The notes: a model not told the origin generated them from the letters alone. A stretch of 64,000 nt of DNA from an uncultured Gemmatimonadales bacterium (GCA_947259405.1 CAMYLY010000007.1:30906-94905), one strand, 5' to 3'; shown: positions 1 through 9,653, numbered from the stretch's first letter. A program made the numbers and translations.

Positions 1-972
1 CCGAGCTATGTGGAGAACCTTGCGAGCGAGCGGCCACGCGCCGGTGCCTGGGTCAACCGGGTGCGCGAGCGTCTCGACGAATCTCTCGCCGCGATCCTGA
101 TTCTGCACACCTTCGCCCATACCATGGGAGCGGCCGGTGTCGGGTCGCAGGCCTTGCAGCTCTTCGGCGCGCGCTGGGAGACGCTGATCGCGGTCCTGCT
201 GACGCTCGTGATCCTGTATTTCTCCGAAATCATCCCGAAGACGCTCGGCGCGACGTTCTGGCGGCCGCTCGCCGTGCCTTCCGCGATCCTGATCCATTGG
301 CTGGTGAAACTGACGTATCCACTGGTATGGCTGGCCACGAGCCTGACCCGGCTGTTCAGGAGCAAGCGCGAGGACGAGGTCACGCGCGAGGAAATCCTCG
401 CGATGGTAGCACTCGGGCGTAGAGACGGCGCGCTGGGCGCGCAGGAAGACGAATACCTGGCGAATGTGCTGGCGTTGCGCGAAATCACGACCGAGCAAGT
501 GCTGACACCGCGCACGGTCGTGCACATGTTGCCGCAGACGCAAAGCGTCGCCGATGCGCTTGAGAAACCGGCGACCAGACGATTCTCGCGCATACCAATC
601 TACGGCAACGACCTCGACCACATTACCGGACTGGTGTTGCGTGCCGACCTGTACGAAGCGGAGCGCAACGGACACGGTGGCGACCCGGTGCATAAGTATG
701 CCAAACCGATTCTTCGGGTCTCGGAGCGCCTGCCGGTCCAGCAGCTACTGGACAAGTTCATCAAGACGCATGCGCACCTGTTCCTGGTCGAGGACGAGTT
801 CGGCCAGCCCACCGGCATCGTCACCCTGGAGGATGCGATCGAGACCTTGCTCGGGCGCGAAATCGTCGATGAAAGCGACCTCGTGGCCGATATGCAGGAG
901 TTGGCACGCGGCAAGTACCGCGAGCGCCTGCGCGAGGTCAAACGGAAGTCCAAGTTGGACAACGGCGCTTAG
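1..972 (+). CDS. CNNM (DUF21) and CBS-domain membrane protein, 5' partial
   Basis: The reading frame is open from base 1, so the gene starts upstream of the window and its first transmembrane helix is missing. What remains is the second half of a DUF21/CNNM transmembrane domain (hydrophobic stretches at about residues 25-45, 58-78 and 88-112 of the visible part, with the family's SEIIPKTLG motif). A tandem CBS pair follows (about 165-290), including a FLVEDEFGQPTGIVTLED segment. The protein ends shortly after the CBS pair, so the C-terminal CorC/HlyC transporter domain found in many relatives is absent. Family members are linked to Mg2+/Co2+ transport or efflux, and the CBS pair usually senses adenine nucleotides. 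The GTG at position 10 could be read as a start, but it would leave an incomplete DUF21 domain. Confidence 0.85.
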   Translation, partial: PSYVENLASERPRAGAWVNRVRERLDESLAAILILHTFAHTMGAAGVGSQALQLFGARWETLIAVLLTLVILYFSEIIPKTLGATFWRPLAVPSAILIHWLVKLTYPLVWLATSLTRLFRSKREDEVTREEILAMVALGRRDGALGAQEDEYLANVLALREITTEQVLTPRTVVHMLPQTQSVADALEKPATRRFSRIPIYGNDLDHITGLVLRADLYEAERNGHGGDPVHKYAKPILRVSERLPVQQLLDKFIKTHAHLFLVEDEFGQPTGIVTLEDAIETLLGREIVDESDLVADMQELARGKYRERLREVKRKSKLDNGA

Positions 973-1147
973 TCCTGACTGCTGCAGCCATCGAGAGTGG
1001 GATCGTTCTGGTGCGCGCTGTGGTCGAATCAGAGCGCGGGCCTGTTGACCGACTTCATTCGGGGAGGCGTGGGCAGGCCGCTCGCCGCGACCTTCCACCT
1101 CCACGCGCTCCTCGCGCTTCATCGCCGCACCTTCCATCTTCCACACC

Positions 1148-1177
1148 ATGACCGAGATCCCGTCTCGACGCTCCTGA
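1148..1177 (+). other. Nine-codon upstream ORF ending one base before kinase 1
   Basis: A short frame (MTEIPSRRS then TGA at 1175-1177) starts at ATG 1148, preceded by CATCTT at about 1135. Its stop lies one base before the ATG at 1179 of the kinase gene, a geometry that suits translational reinitiation. The peptide resembles the usual N-terminus of kinases in this genome (M-T/S-D/E-x-x-S-R), so it may be a relic of an older kinase start. No Shine-Dalgarno is visible for either start. That it is translated is inference. Confidence 0.4.
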
Positions 1178-1178
1178 G

Positions 1179-3536
1179 ATGTCCGGTTTCTGGCACCGCC
1201 TCAAGACAGCGATCGTTGACCTCGGCATGGGGTGGCAGGAGTCTGCTGATCCGCCGGACCTTGGTGCGGCCACAGACCAGCTTCCGGCGAACTTACTGAG
1301 CGCGTTCGGTAAGGCACTTGCCGGCCGATATGTCCTGGCCGAGGAGGTTGGGAGTGGAGGCATGGCGCTGGTCTTCCGTGCGCGCGACGTCAAACATGAC
1401 CGAGACGTGGCACTGAAGATCCTGCGTCCCGAGCTGACGTCGAAGGTCGGCCGCGAGCGGTTTCTCCGAGAGATCAAGCTCGCAGCGCGCCTGACGCACC
1501 CGCATATCCTCCCGCTCCACGACTCTGGTGAGGCGGCAGGACTCCTGTACTTTGTGATGCCGTTTGTCGAAGGCGTTTCGCTTCGCGATCGCCTGAGCGA
1601 GGAGCCTCGGCTCTCGGTCGAAGAGGCGCTCGAGATCGCCCGCGCCGTGGCTGCCGCGCTCGACTATGCCCATCGCCAGCAGGTCGTGCATCGCGACATC
1701 AAGCCCGAGAACATCATGATTCTCGATGGGGTAGCGATGGTGACCGACTTCGGCATTGGCAAAGCGTTGAGCGTCGCGGGGACCGAGCGACTGACTCAGA
1801 CGGGCTCCGCGATCGGGACCCCCGCCTATATGAGTCCGGAACAGATGTACGGCGAAGGAGAACTCGATGGGCGCAGCGACATCTACAGCTTGGGCTGCAT
1901 GCTCTATGAAATGCTGACGGTCCAGCAATTGTTTACCGGGCCGTCGCCGCAGGCGCTGCTTGCGCGTCGGGCGACCCGTCCTCTTCCCGAACTCGACTTC
2001 CCCGACGCCGTACCCGACCACGTTCAGGAAGCGGTTCGTGCCGCGCTGGCCGAGGCGCCGGACGACCGCCCGAGCACCAGCGCCCAGCTCGCCGATTGGC
2101 TGATCACACCGATGCAGTCGGAAGCAGTAAGGCGCGCGCCGCCCGCGCCACCGCCGCCCAAATCCGAGATGTCGATTGCCGTGCTTCCGTTCACCAACAT
2201 GAGCGGCGATCCGGGAAACGAGTATTTCAGCGACGGCATCACCGAAGAGATCATCAACGCGCTCGCGCAGCTCAAGGACCTTCGCGTCGCGGCCCGGACG
2301 TCCGCATTTGCCTTCAAGGGGGAGACGCCGGACATCGGCGACGTCGGCGCAAAGCTCAACGTCGCGACGGTCCTCGAGGGAAGTGTTCGGGTGGCCGGTA
2401 CACGCCTTCGCGTGACCGCACAGCTCATCAACGTTGCTGACGGTTATCACCTGTGGTCGGAACGCTTTGACCGCGAGATGGACGATGTGTTTGACATTCA
2501 GGACGAGATCGCCACGACCATTGCGAACCGGCTGGAGGTCACCATCGCGGGCCGGACGGGCGAGCTGTTGGTCAAGCCACCGACCGGGAATCTCGAGGCC
2601 TATGAGCTCTACCTGAAAGGCCGGTACATGTGGAACAAGCGTACCAAGGACGGCCTCGAGGAAGCGGAGAAGTACTTTCGCCAGGCGATCGAGCGACATG
2701 ACGGGTACGCACTCGCGTACTCCGGTCTCGCGGATGCCTACCTCCTGCTCGGGTCGTACGGCCACCTGACTCGGCAGGAGTCGCACGTCAAAGCAAAGGC
2801 GGCGGCAGAAAAGGCGATCGAGTTGGATGAAACGCTTGCTGAGGCCCACACATCCCGGGGGCAAGTACTGCGGTCGGAGCGCGACTGGCTGGGTGAAGAG
2901 CGGGAATACCTACGGGCGATCGCCCTCAATCCGAACTACGCGACGGCGCACCAGTGGTATGCGACGTTGCTCGCCGCGTTCGGTCGGCACGAGGAATCCG
3001 TTCGCGAGATCCAACGCGCGCAGGAACTCGATCCGCTCTCGCACGCGATCTGCACGGCTGCCGGCGTCGTATTGATCATGGCCCGCGACTACGCCGGGGC
3101 GATTGAGCAGTTCGAGAAGGCCCTGGAACTCGAGCCGGGTTTCCTGTCGGCGCAGGGCCTCCGCGAGGGAGCCCTCACCGCGGTCGGGCGGTACGACGAG
3201 GCGATCCCGATGATGGAGCGCGGGATCGAATTGAATCCCGAGGATGGCGACAGGCGTGCTCTGGTCGGCTACGCGTACGCGAAGTCGGGGGACGAGACCA
3301 GGGCAAGGGAACTGCTGGAGCAGGCAATAGCGCTGGGGGCCGGCGATGGTGCGATGGCCGTGCTCTACGCTGTGCTGGGTGACCACGATCGCGCAATCGA
3401 GTGCCTCGAGCGAGCCTTCGATGAGGAAGTGTGGGGGTTCTTGATGTTCAACATCAGGGTGTTTCCCTTCCTCGATCCGCTGCGTTCGGACCCGCGGTTC
3501 CAGGACATGGTCCGCCGGATGAAGTTCCCGGAGTAG
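1179..3536 (+). CDS. Ser/Thr protein kinase with TolB-like domain and TPR repeats (kinase 1)
   Basis: 785 residues. The N-terminal eukaryotic-type kinase domain (about 50-310) has the glycine loop GSGGM (59-62), the ATP-binding lysine K80, HRDIKPEN from 171, the DFG at 190-192, and a GTPAYMSPE activation-segment end. A proline-rich linker without a clear transmembrane helix follows. Then comes a domain beginning SIAVLPFTNMSGDP (about 332-460), the TolB-like domain found in COG5616-type adenylate-cyclase relatives. The rest (about 470-780) is TPR repeats. This layout suggests a cytoplasmic signalling kinase with a protein-protein interaction tail. All key catalytic residues are present. No substrate or partner can be named; the neighbours are unrelated. 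Confidence 0.95.
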   Translation: MSGFWHRLKTAIVDLGMGWQESADPPDLGAATDQLPANLLSAFGKALAGRYVLAEEVGSGGMALVFRARDVKHDRDVALKILRPELTSKVGRERFLREIKLAARLTHPHILPLHDSGEAAGLLYFVMPFVEGVSLRDRLSEEPRLSVEEALEIARAVAAALDYAHRQQVVHRDIKPENIMILDGVAMVTDFGIGKALSVAGTERLTQTGSAIGTPAYMSPEQMYGEGELDGRSDIYSLGCMLYEMLTVQQLFTGPSPQALLARRATRPLPELDFPDAVPDHVQEAVRAALAEAPDDRPSTSAQLADWLITPMQSEAVRRAPPAPPPPKSEMSIAVLPFTNMSGDPGNEYFSDGITEEIINALAQLKDLRVAARTSAFAFKGETPDIGDVGAKLNVATVLEGSVRVAGTRLRVTAQLINVADGYHLWSERFDREMDDVFDIQDEIATTIANRLEVTIAGRTGELLVKPPTGNLEAYELYLKGRYMWNKRTKDGLEEAEKYFRQAIERHDGYALAYSGLADAYLLLGSYGHLTRQESHVKAKAAAEKAIELDETLAEAHTSRGQVLRSERDWLGEEREYLRAIALNPNYATAHQWYATLLAAFGRHEESVREIQRAQELDPLSHAICTAAGVVLIMARDYAGAIEQFEKALELEPGFLSAQGLREGALTAVGRYDEAIPMMERGIELNPEDGDRRALVGYAYAKSGDETRARELLEQAIALGAGDGAMAVLYAVLGDHDRAIECLERAFDEEVWGFLMFNIRVFPFLDPLRSDPRFQDMVRRMKFPE

Positions 3537-3632
3537 TGTCTGCCGCCGCGCCCCGGCCTCCGGAATCGTCGGTGGCGGTCTTCCAACATGGAGACCATGT
3601 TAGCTGTGGAGTCTCATTCGAAATGGAGAAGC

Positions 3633-4277
3633 ATGTCGATGTCCAAGCCCAAGATCACACCCACGGAAAATGGCCCCTATCTGATCGAAGGAATCGATGC
3701 CGTGGTGCGATACACGGATGGAAAGGAGTTTCCGATCGATGGCAAGGCGGCCCTGTGCCGCTGCGGCGGGTCGAAGAACAAACCGTTTTGTGACGGAAGC
3801 CACAAGCGGAACGGTTTCACGAGCGCCAAAGACCCCGATCGAACTCCGGATACGCTCGAAGACCATACGGGAAATGGCATCACCATTCACGACAACCGCG
3901 GACTATGTGCGCACGCCGGACGGTGCACCGACGGGCTTCCCGTCGTGTTTCGGCTGGGCACCGAGCCGTGGATTGCGGCGAGCGCCGCGGATGCGGAGAC
4001 CATCGCAAAGACGATTCAGCAGTGTCCGTCGGGGGCGCTGTCGTACAGCATCAACGAAACGTTGTATCGAGATCACGGTGGAGACGCGGTTGTCGCGCTG
4101 GCGCCGAACGGACCGTATGTGATTCGCGGCGGGGCGGAGCTGGCCAACACCGAGTTCAACGACGGTGGCACCACGGACCACATGACCCTGTGTCGCTGTG
4201 GGGCATCGCAGAACAAGCCGTTCTGCAGTGGGGCCCACTGGAACGTGCAATTCGATGAGGACGCACCGAGGAAGTGA
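3633..4277 (+). CDS. Iron-sulfur protein with two CDGSH motifs flanking a ferredoxin-like segment
   Basis: 214 residues. Two CDGSH-type cluster motifs are visible: CRCGGSKNKPFCDGSH near residue 40 and CRCGASQNKPFCSGAH near residue 190, each giving the 3-Cys/1-His ligand set of a 2Fe-2S site. Between them lies a segment with LCAHAGRC and QCPSGAL, typical of the divergent 4Fe-4S domain (Fer4_19) that accompanies CDGSH domains in bacteria. There is no signal peptide, so it is probably cytoplasmic, in electron transfer or cluster handling. I chose ATG 3633 because GGAG lies at 3625-3628. ATG 3639 fits nearly as well. ATG 3588 has no ribosome site. Confidence 0.88.
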   Translation: MSMSKPKITPTENGPYLIEGIDAVVRYTDGKEFPIDGKAALCRCGGSKNKPFCDGSHKRNGFTSAKDPDRTPDTLEDHTGNGITIHDNRGLCAHAGRCTDGLPVVFRLGTEPWIAASAADAETIAKTIQQCPSGALSYSINETLYRDHGGDAVVALAPNGPYVIRGGAELANTEFNDGGTTDHMTLCRCGASQNKPFCSGAHWNVQFDEDAPRK

Positions 4278-4284
4278 GTCTACG

Positions 4285-4749
4285 TCACGGGCGTGTCATT
4301 CCCATCTTCGCCTTCGCCTCGGCGCTCCATTCCCAGAGGACGTTGATGATGACCCAACGATCCTCGACCTTCCCAACGTGGAGATAGTCCACCCAGTCAG
4401 TGGCGACGACCTTGACGCTGGCGGCCCCCTCGTAGATGTCGAGAATCGACACGTCCTTTCGCCGTTGATCAGCTGGTGTGGAGCTCCCTTCTCCCCGCGA
4501 GGCAGCATGGATGAGTTGGTCCGCGGTCGTTTCCCTGACGGTCACGCGACCTCGTCGATGTTCGACGACGCGTTTCGCCAGGTTGGGGTGTAATGCCTGC
4601 GCCATTCGTGTCGAGTCGCCTTGATACCAGCCCTCGATATAGTCGAGTGCGACCTGCCGAATCGCCTGTGAGTCTGCGGATGTCTGAGCGTGCCCATCGG
4701 CGGTCGAAGTGAATAACATGATAAGAGCAAGTGCGACGAGCGTCTTCAT
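4285..4749 (-). CDS. Secreted NTF2-like protein (putative lumazine-binding family)
   Basis: 154 residues starting with a signal peptide (MKTLVALALIMLFTS, cleavage near AHAQT-like residues 20-23). The mature part, beginning with a helix containing VALDYIEGWYQGD and HPNLAKR, matches the NTF2-like fold of the 'putative lumazine-binding' group (PF12893). Those proteins are usually periplasmic and of unknown function; lumazine binding is only a family label. The start is set by GGAGGGGG about 10 bases upstream of ATG 4749. A TTG 18 bases further out is in frame but overlaps that ribosome site. It converges with the CDGSH gene, with 7 bases between stops. Confidence 0.75.
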   Translation of the reverse strand: MKTLVALALIMLFTSTADGHAQTSADSQAIRQVALDYIEGWYQGDSTRMAQALHPNLAKRVVEHRRGRVTVRETTADQLIHAASRGEGSSTPADQRRKDVSILDIYEGAASVKVVATDWVDYLHVGKVEDRWVIINVLWEWSAEAKAKMGMTRP

Positions 4750-4853
4750 TGTCAGAACCCCCTCCAATTGATCATGGACCGGCCAATCGAAACCTAAACT
4801 GTGGGGCCACGCCCGCCATCACAGTCCCGTTCATTCCTTATAGGTTGTTGGTG

Positions 4854-5005
4854 TCCAAGGTCACCTACGGAGGCACGGGATGAAGGCGACAGCGGAGAGG
4901 GGGACAGGGGGTGAGGCGGCGGACGATGGCCTCGAGTTTCTCGGCGCTCGTCCTGCGGTTGTGACAAGTGACTTTGACGGCCACGGGTCCGATCCCGCAT
5001 ACTAA
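4854..5005 (+). pseudogene. Duplicated 5' end of the MTH1187-family gene
   Basis: Bases 4854-4898 repeat, with a few changes, the ribosome site and first codons of the gene at 9375 (9349-9392), including GGAGGCACGGGATGAA. The copied frame encodes MKATAE and then runs into unrelated sequence, with a stop at 5003-5005 (41 codons). It reads as a truncated duplicate that kept a good ribosome site, so a short peptide could still be made. The junction falls at a G-rich stretch followed by GTGAGGCGGCGGACG, which also occurs at about 44736. Confidence 0.6.
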
Positions 5006-5014
5006 CCATCGACC

Positions 5015-5755
5015 ATGCGCTACCTCGCTCTCTTCACGCTGTTCGCGGTCATGGGCACCGCCTCCGCTCACGCGCAGCGCGCGGTCGAATGGGGTGTGTG
5101 GACGCCCGTCGCTTGCTACCCGGGATTGGATTTCAGAATCGGGCACACGGGGCCGCCTCTGGCAGACGGGTACTACGTCGTGCATGCGCAATTCCGGAAC
5201 CGGTACCGCAGAACGATCTTCTTCGACTATGCGGTGCGCGAACCGGGTACGGACACGCCGGTCGAGTACCGCACGCTCGAGGGGATTGAGCGGCGCGGCG
5301 TGGGGCCGGTCACCGAGTTCGTAGGTGACTACTCACCCGAGTTCTTCCTGCGCGTCCCGCCAGGCGACCCGGCGGAAGTCGTGGTCGACAACGTGCGTAT
5401 GGAAGCGGATGAAGGACGCTACGTCGCCGGCGAGCCTGGCTGTGCCATGGCGACCGTGAGTGGAGCAACGGCTCCAGCCAGGCCGCGACTCACCAATCCG
5501 ATTCGCGCCCGCACGGAGCGATCGCACGACTTGACCACGTCGCGGATCTTCATGCTGAACGAGTCGGACGAGACGCTCACGGTCTCCGTGATTCTCCACG
5601 ACTGCGAGAACATCCGAAACCCCTGTGACGTGCCGATCAACTTCGACGGTCGCCTCGACCCGGGAGAAGAGACGCAGGTCCTCATCGTGAGGCCGCGCAC
5701 CCGCTCGCGCACGTGGAGCTTCAAGTATCGGTTCAGTTGGGATCGGGTACCGTAG
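5015..5755 (+). CDS. Secreted protein of unknown function
   Basis: 246 residues with a clear signal peptide (MRYLALFTLFAVMGTASAHAQ). I do not recognise the family. The mature part is rich in beta-type sequence and appears to hold two similar-sized halves separated by a proline/arginine-rich stretch near residues 150-165. Four Cys occur (two in an N-terminal pair-like arrangement, two in DCENIRNPC), which could form disulfides in the periplasm. No Shine-Dalgarno is visible at ATG 5015. It stands alone, 247 bases before the sortilin-like gene. Likely a periplasmic or surface protein; no function is proposed. Confidence 0.7.
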   Translation: MRYLALFTLFAVMGTASAHAQRAVEWGVWTPVACYPGLDFRIGHTGPPLADGYYVVHAQFRNRYRRTIFFDYAVREPGTDTPVEYRTLEGIERRGVGPVTEFVGDYSPEFFLRVPPGDPAEVVVDNVRMEADEGRYVAGEPGCAMATVSGATAPARPRLTNPIRARTERSHDLTTSRIFMLNESDETLTVSVILHDCENIRNPCDVPINFDGRLDPGEETQVLIVRPRTRSRTWSFKYRFSWDRVP

Positions 5756-6001
5756 GAACAGCAGTCTGCGGTCCTTTAGGACGCGTCGCGTGTGCACCGA
5801 GCTGTTCCTCGCAGCGTTCGCCAGTCTCGCCAGCTCCCGTCGCGGCGCACCCAGGTGGGGAGTCGCATGGACGGTAAAGACACAATCGTGGTCGGATCCG
5901 TCAAGCCGACGTGGACGGTCCCGTCCTACCGACCTCCCGTCCCGCGCCGTACGTTTGCATTCATCTCCGCGGCCCTCTCAACCACCAACCTGAACGACAC
6001 C

Positions 6002-9000
6002 ATGACACACACCATCGCTCGCACCGTTTTGCTGCTGACTGCGCTCACCGTTTCGGGCTCCGCGCTCACCGCGCAGCAGGCCGATCGCCTCGCGACCACG
6101 GACTACGGCGCCCTGGCCTTCCGCAACATCGGTCCCGCCTTCAACGGCGGACGCATCGCCGACATCGCCATCCACCCCCACGACGGCAGCATATGGTACG
6201 TGGCGGTGGGATCCGGTGGCGTCTGGAAGACCGTCAACGCCGGGACCACGTGGGAGCCGATCTTCGACGACCAACCCTCGTACTCCATCGGATCGGTCGC
6301 GATCGATCCGTCGAACCCCGCGACCGTGTGGGTCGGCACCGGCGAGAACGTGGGCGGGCGGCACGTGGGATTCGGTGACGGCGTCTACAAGAGCACGGAC
6401 GGCGGCAAGACGTGGACGAACATGGGGCTTGCCGCTTCGGAGCACATCTCCACGATGGTCGTTCACCCCGAGAACTCCGACGTCGTGTGGGTGTCGGTCC
6501 AGGGTCCGCTCTGGACCCCCGGCGGCGAGCGTGGCCTGTACAAGACCGCCGACGGCGGCGTGACCTGGCGGAAGGTGCTGGGCGAGGGTGAATGGACCGG
6601 CGTCACCGACGTCGTGATGGATCCGCGTGACCCCGACGTGCTGTATGCCGCGAGCTGGGACCGGCACCGCACCGTGGCGGCATACATGGGTGGCGGGCCC
6701 CGCAGCGGCATCCACAACTCCACCGACGGCGGTGAGACGTGGACCGAACTCACGACCGGACTGCCGTCCTCCAACCTGGGGAAGATCGGACTCGCCGTCT
6801 CGTGGCAGGACCCCGACATCGTGTATGCGGCGATCGAGGAGGATCGCCGCTCGGGCGGCCTGTACCGGTCCACCAATCGCGGCGGGTCGTGGACCAAGAT
6901 GTCGGACGCGGTCTCGGGCGGCACGGGCCCGCACTACTACCAGGAGCTGTACGCGTCACCCCACCGGTTCGGGCGGCTCTACCTGGTGAGCAATACGACG
7001 CTGGTTTCCGACGACCACGGCGCCACCTTCCGGCGGATGCCCCAGGAGAAGAAACACGGGGACGACCACGCGATCGCGTTTCAGAAAGACGATGCGGATT
7101 ACCTGCTGGTCGGGAGCGACGGCGGGTTGTACGAGACGTTCGACGACATGGTCACGTGGCGCTTTCTGCGCAACATGCCGGTGATGCAGTACTACAAGAT
7201 CTCGACGGACGACGCCGAGCCGTTCTACTTCGTCTATGGCGGCACGCAGGACAACGGATCCAACGGCGGGCCGTCTCGCACCGACAACGTGCACGGCATC
7301 CGCAATGCCGATTGGTTCACGACGCTCGGCGCTGACGGTCACGGCTCCGCGACGGAGGCCGGTAACCCGAACATCATCTACGGTGAATTTCAGCAGGGCG
7401 TGCTCTGGCGCGTGGATCGCCTTACCGGCGAGCAAGTGTTCATCCAACCGCAGCCTCGCGAAGGAGAGGGCTTCGAGCGCTACAACTGGGACGCGCCGAT
7501 CGAGATGAGCCCGCACAGCCCGACGCGCATGTACTTCGCGTCGCATCGCGTGTGGCGGACGGACGATCGCGGCGACAGCTGGACACCCATCTCCGGTGAC
7601 CTCACGCGCAACGAGGAGCGCATCACGCTGCCGATCATGGGCCGGCAACAGAGCTGGGAGAACTCCTGGGACGTTGGCGCCATGTCCACCTACAACACGA
7701 TCACGTCGCTTGGCGAGTCACCGCTCCTCGACGGGGTGATCTACGCCGGCACGGATGACGGCCTGTTCCACGCCACCGAAGACGGTGGCGCAACGTGGCG
7801 CCGGCTCGACGTGGGCAGCATCTCGGGCGTGCCCGACCATGCGTTCGTCAACGACATCAAGGCGGACCTGTTCGACGCGAACACGGTCTACATGGCACTC
7901 GACAACCACAAGTCCGGCGACTTCCGTCCATACCTGGTCAAGAGCACCGACCGGGGCCGGTCGTGGCGCTCGATCGCGGGCGACCTGCCGGAGCGTCACC
8001 TCGTGTGGCGCGTGGTGCAGGACCACGTCGACCCGAACCTGATGTTCGCGGCGACCGAGTTCGGGATCTTCTTCACCCCAAACGGCGGGGCCCGCTGGAT
8101 CGAACTCGAGGCTGGTGTGCCGACGATTTCGTTCCGCGACATCATCATTCAACGCACGCACGAGGACGTCGTGGCGGCATCGTTCGGCCGCGGCATTTTC
8201 GTCTTGGACGACTACACCGCGCTCCGGAACCTTAGCGAGACCATGCTGGCCCGCGAGGGGACGATCTTTCCGGTGAGAGCCGCGCATTGGTTCATACCAC
8301 GAGAGATCATGCATTCCGAGGGTGACGACGTTTACCAAGCGGAGAATCCACCGTACGGCGCCGTGTTCACCTACTACCTGCGTGACGGTTACAAGTCGAT
8401 GGAGGCCGAGCGCCAAGAGCGGGAACGCGCGGTCGCCATGGATCAGAACGTGCCGTTCCCCGGATGGGAGGCCTTGGAGCAGGAGATGCGAGAGCAGGGC
8501 CCCACGGTGCAGATCGTCGTGCGCGACCAGACCGGGACGGTGGTGAACCGCGTGAACGGTTCCGCCACTGCCGGCTTCCACCGTATCAACTGGGAGCTGG
8601 ACCACGCCAGCTCGGCGATCGTCGATGCGGGTGATACCGGCACGGGCAACGGGTTCCCAGCCTTGCCGGGCACGTACACGGCCACACTGGTCAAGATCGA
8701 GGACGGCGCGGTCACCGCGTTGGCGGGACCGGAGTCGTTCGACGTCATCCCGCTGCGGGACGGGGCGTTGCCCGGCGCGTCCAACGCCGTGATCGCGGCG
8801 TTCCGTGCCGAGATGGAGTCGTTCCTGCACGACCTGCAACGCACCAACACGGCCCTGACGGAGCAGATCGAAACCGTCGAGGCCATGCAGACCGCGCTCC
8901 TGCGAGCCACGCGGGGCGATACGGCACTGACGCGCCGGCTGTACGAAACGCGGCTCACGTTGCTGGAGCTGCGGAAAGCGGTCGAGGGGAGCGAAGCGAA

Positions 9001-9229
9001 AGACGAGATCGGCGAGGACGGTCCGCCGTCACCGGGAAACCGCTACTCCACCGGTGCGAGGGGGTTGGGTACGAGTTACGGGCCCACGCCGATGCATCGG
9101 GAGGCGGTGCAGGCCGGGCGCAACGAACTTGCCGCGTTGCAGGCCGAGTTGACCCGGATCGTGGAGCAGGTGATGCCGGCGCTCGAGCGTGCGCTGGAGG
9201 CTGCGGGGGCGCCGCCGATCCAGCGATAA
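6002..9229 (+). CDS. Secreted sortilin/VPS10-type BNR beta-propeller protein
   Basis: 1075 residues. ATG 6002 starts a signal peptide (MTHTIARTVLLLTALTVSG...LTAQQ), whereas an in-frame GTG at 5792 only adds a non-signal leader. The N-terminal two thirds holds many Asp-box/BNR motifs (DGGKTW, DGGVTW, DGGETW, NRGGSW, DDRGDSW, EDGGATW, DRGRSW) spread over a 10-bladed sortilin-like propeller. A helical/beta tail (about 780-1075) follows. Such proteins are often labelled 'glycosyl hydrolase' in automated annotation, but no catalytic residues can be assigned and a surface-binding or scaffold role is equally likely. They are abundant as paralogues in Gemmatimonadota-like genomes. Confidence 0.9.
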   Translation: MTHTIARTVLLLTALTVSGSALTAQQADRLATTDYGALAFRNIGPAFNGGRIADIAIHPHDGSIWYVAVGSGGVWKTVNAGTTWEPIFDDQPSYSIGSVAIDPSNPATVWVGTGENVGGRHVGFGDGVYKSTDGGKTWTNMGLAASEHISTMVVHPENSDVVWVSVQGPLWTPGGERGLYKTADGGVTWRKVLGEGEWTGVTDVVMDPRDPDVLYAASWDRHRTVAAYMGGGPRSGIHNSTDGGETWTELTTGLPSSNLGKIGLAVSWQDPDIVYAAIEEDRRSGGLYRSTNRGGSWTKMSDAVSGGTGPHYYQELYASPHRFGRLYLVSNTTLVSDDHGATFRRMPQEKKHGDDHAIAFQKDDADYLLVGSDGGLYETFDDMVTWRFLRNMPVMQYYKISTDDAEPFYFVYGGTQDNGSNGGPSRTDNVHGIRNADWFTTLGADGHGSATEAGNPNIIYGEFQQGVLWRVDRLTGEQVFIQPQPREGEGFERYNWDAPIEMSPHSPTRMYFASHRVWRTDDRGDSWTPISGDLTRNEERITLPIMGRQQSWENSWDVGAMSTYNTITSLGESPLLDGVIYAGTDDGLFHATEDGGATWRRLDVGSISGVPDHAFVNDIKADLFDANTVYMALDNHKSGDFRPYLVKSTDRGRSWRSIAGDLPERHLVWRVVQDHVDPNLMFAATEFGIFFTPNGGARWIELEAGVPTISFRDIIIQRTHEDVVAASFGRGIFVLDDYTALRNLSETMLAREGTIFPVRAAHWFIPREIMHSEGDDVYQAENPPYGAVFTYYLRDGYKSMEAERQERERAVAMDQNVPFPGWEALEQEMREQGPTVQIVVRDQTGTVVNRVNGSATAGFHRINWELDHASSAIVDAGDTGTGNGFPALPGTYTATLVKIEDGAVTALAGPESFDVIPLRDGALPGASNAVIAAFRAEMESFLHDLQRTNTALTEQIETVEAMQTALLRATRGDTALTRRLYETRLTLLELRKAVEGSEAKDEIGEDGPPSPGNRYSTGARGLGTSYGPTPMHREAVQAGRNELAALQAELTRIVEQVMPALERALEAAGAPPIQR

Positions 9230-9374
9230 CCCTCGCGACGCGCCGACCACCGTGCATTTGCGGGTTGGAGGCGGGAGATTAGGGGGTTGGGTGGGTGAAC
9301 TGGGAAAACGCTAATGACCGCCCCCGGGTATCCCCTAGCTCAGTCGAGTCCAAGGGTGCATACGGAGGCACGGG

Positions 9375-9653
9375 ATGAAAGCGACAGCGGAGATTCAGGT
9401 CATACCCATCGGCGTGGGTATTTCAGTTCGGAAGGAAGTGCAGCGGGCGCACGAACTGCTGCAACAGTCGGGGTTGACGGTGGCATTGCACGCGTATGGG
9501 ACCAACGTCGAGGGTGAGTTGAACGCCATCCTCGACGCGGTTCGAACCGTACACGAGACGCTGCACGCGGAGGGTGTCCCGCGGCTCTCGACGGCGGTGA
9601 AGCTGGGCACGCGCACCGACAAAGAACCGTCGCTCGGTGGCAAGATGTTCTAG
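9375..9653 (+). CDS. MTH1187/YkoF-family (DUF77) thiamine-binding-like protein
   Basis: 92 residues, the usual length for this family (PF01910). It starts MKATAEIQVIPIG, has the conserved VAxHxYGTNVEGE segment in the middle and ends with a TAVKLGTRTDK motif. Members form a ferredoxin-like fold that in several crystal structures binds thiamine-like ligands; the cellular role is not settled. GGAGG lies 9 bases before ATG 9375. The start region is partly duplicated at 4854-4898. Cytoplasmic. Confidence 0.85.
   Translation: MKATAEIQVIPIGVGISVRKEVQRAHELLQQSGLTVALHAYGTNVEGELNAILDAVRTVHETLHAEGVPRLSTAVKLGTRTDKEPSLGGKMF

Noticed and set aside
1293..2864. Long open frame (523 codons) antisense to kinase 1
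   Set aside because: It mirrors the codon structure of the kinase gene, which is unambiguous on the plus strand. It has no recognisable domain; long antisense frames are common in GC-rich DNA.
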